From: Kibdelosporangium philippinense
GTDB lineage: Bacteria > Actinomycetota > Actinomycetes > Mycobacteriales > Pseudonocardiaceae
Reading direction: 5' to 3'
Assembly (NCBI RefSeq): GCF_021390435.2
Contig: NZ_JAJVCN010000001.1
Span: forward strand, 186,001 to 250,000
DNA length: 64,000 nucleotides
The position numbers and the translations under genes were made by a program. The notes beneath the pieces were generated by a model. It was given only the letters and a program-made list of their open reading frames with translations, had not been told where the DNA came from and ran no database searches. This document shows positions 63,893 to 64,000 of the stretch, one piece after another (position 1 is the stretch's first letter; every line of letters begins with the position of its first letter).

Positions 63893-64000
63893 TCAATCCT
63901 TGCGGCGCGCGGCGATCACGCAGCCCGCGATGATGGCCGCGATCATCGCGCTGAAGATGAGCACGAAAACGCCGGTGATGATCCCGAGCAGGCCCAGCGA
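63893..64000 (-). CDS. C-terminal end of a small membrane protein, partial
   Basis: A minus-strand frame enters from the right edge and stops at 63893 (TGA). The 35 visible residues form a hydrophobic TM helix (LGLLGIITGVFVLIFSAMIA and following) ending in a positively charged AARRKD tail. The stop directly abuts the convergent permease stop. The identity cannot be judged from this fragment. Confidence 0.5.
   Translation of the reverse strand, partial: SLGLLGIITGVFVLIFSAMIAAIIAGCVIAARRKD

Overview
The window comes from a high-GC actinomycete. G/C-ending codons, GTG starts, many ATGA/GTGA start-stop overlaps, SARP/AfsR and ROK regulators, secreted glycoside hydrolases with lectin tails and a SapB-type lanthipeptide locus all fit the Pseudonocardiaceae (Kibdelosporangium/Lentzea/Saccharothrix-like). 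The genus is inference only. No rRNA, tRNA, CRISPR array, transposase or replication origin was seen.

Layout. (1) 1-8.2 kb: the 3' end of protocatechuate dioxygenase alpha (pcaG). Then a leftward run of two-component system, VOC protein, methyltransferase, OhrR-type MarR and OsmC, divergent from a rightward lipoprotein/adaptor/ATPase/FtsX efflux operon of MacAB type. (2) 8.3-15.2 kb: a compact class III lanthipeptide cluster. It holds a LanKC synthetase, a 50-residue precursor with two S-x2-S-x3-C motifs, two ABC exporter half-transporters and an opposing RamR-like regulator, i.e. the ramC-S-A-B/ramR (SapB) gene set. (3) 15.5-29 kb: secreted carbohydrate-active enzymes (GH99-like, sorbosone-dehydrogenase/PKD/CBM6, GH19 chitinase, GH30, GH16; the last three share an R-type lectin module). 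A decayed TetR/FUSC pair interrupts them, and two divergent paralogous ROK regulators flank them. (4) 29-41 kb: aldehyde dehydrogenase, a CUT1-type sugar ABC importer, and an Opp/Dpp-type importer ending in a GH1 beta-glucosidase. (5) 41-48.7 kb: PI-PLC-like lipase, a regulator with two LuxR domains, a damaged small gene, another GH16 behind a 32-bp LacI-type palindrome, an adenosine-deaminase-like protein and two paralogous lipoproteins. (6) 48.7-64 kb: AurF-like diiron oxygenase with a DUF4873-like protein divergent from TetR plus methyltransferase; GH29 fucosidase; RibD/DHFR-like reductase; a second sorbosone-dehydrogenase-like secreted protein; a leftward operon of FAD monooxygenase, membrane protein and SARP/NB-ARC/TPR regulator; a frameshifted lipoprotein and an exporter permease.

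How it works together. Most secreted enzymes fit attack on fungal or insect cell wall (chitin, beta-1,3/1,6-glucan, fucosides). Their products could enter through the two importers and be split by the GH1 enzyme. Possible regulatory links are LacI-type boxes (GAGAGCGCTCTC-like) before both GH16 genes, DasR-like boxes (TGGTCTAGACCA) and the ROK pair. The lanthipeptide locus next door is predicted to make a SapB-like surfactant for aerial growth.

A recurring non-coding theme is a dispersed palindrome with arms CCTCGTGAGTGGTTA(TC) and an invariant GTTAGAAC core. It occurs five times at gene ends in both orientations, twice overlapping stop codons. Other palindromes and a 22-bp repeat array occupy further intergenic gaps. 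Several genes look broken: a berberine-bridge-type fragment, the FUSC permease, a truncated TetR, a small protein without its start, and a one-base-frameshifted lipoprotein.
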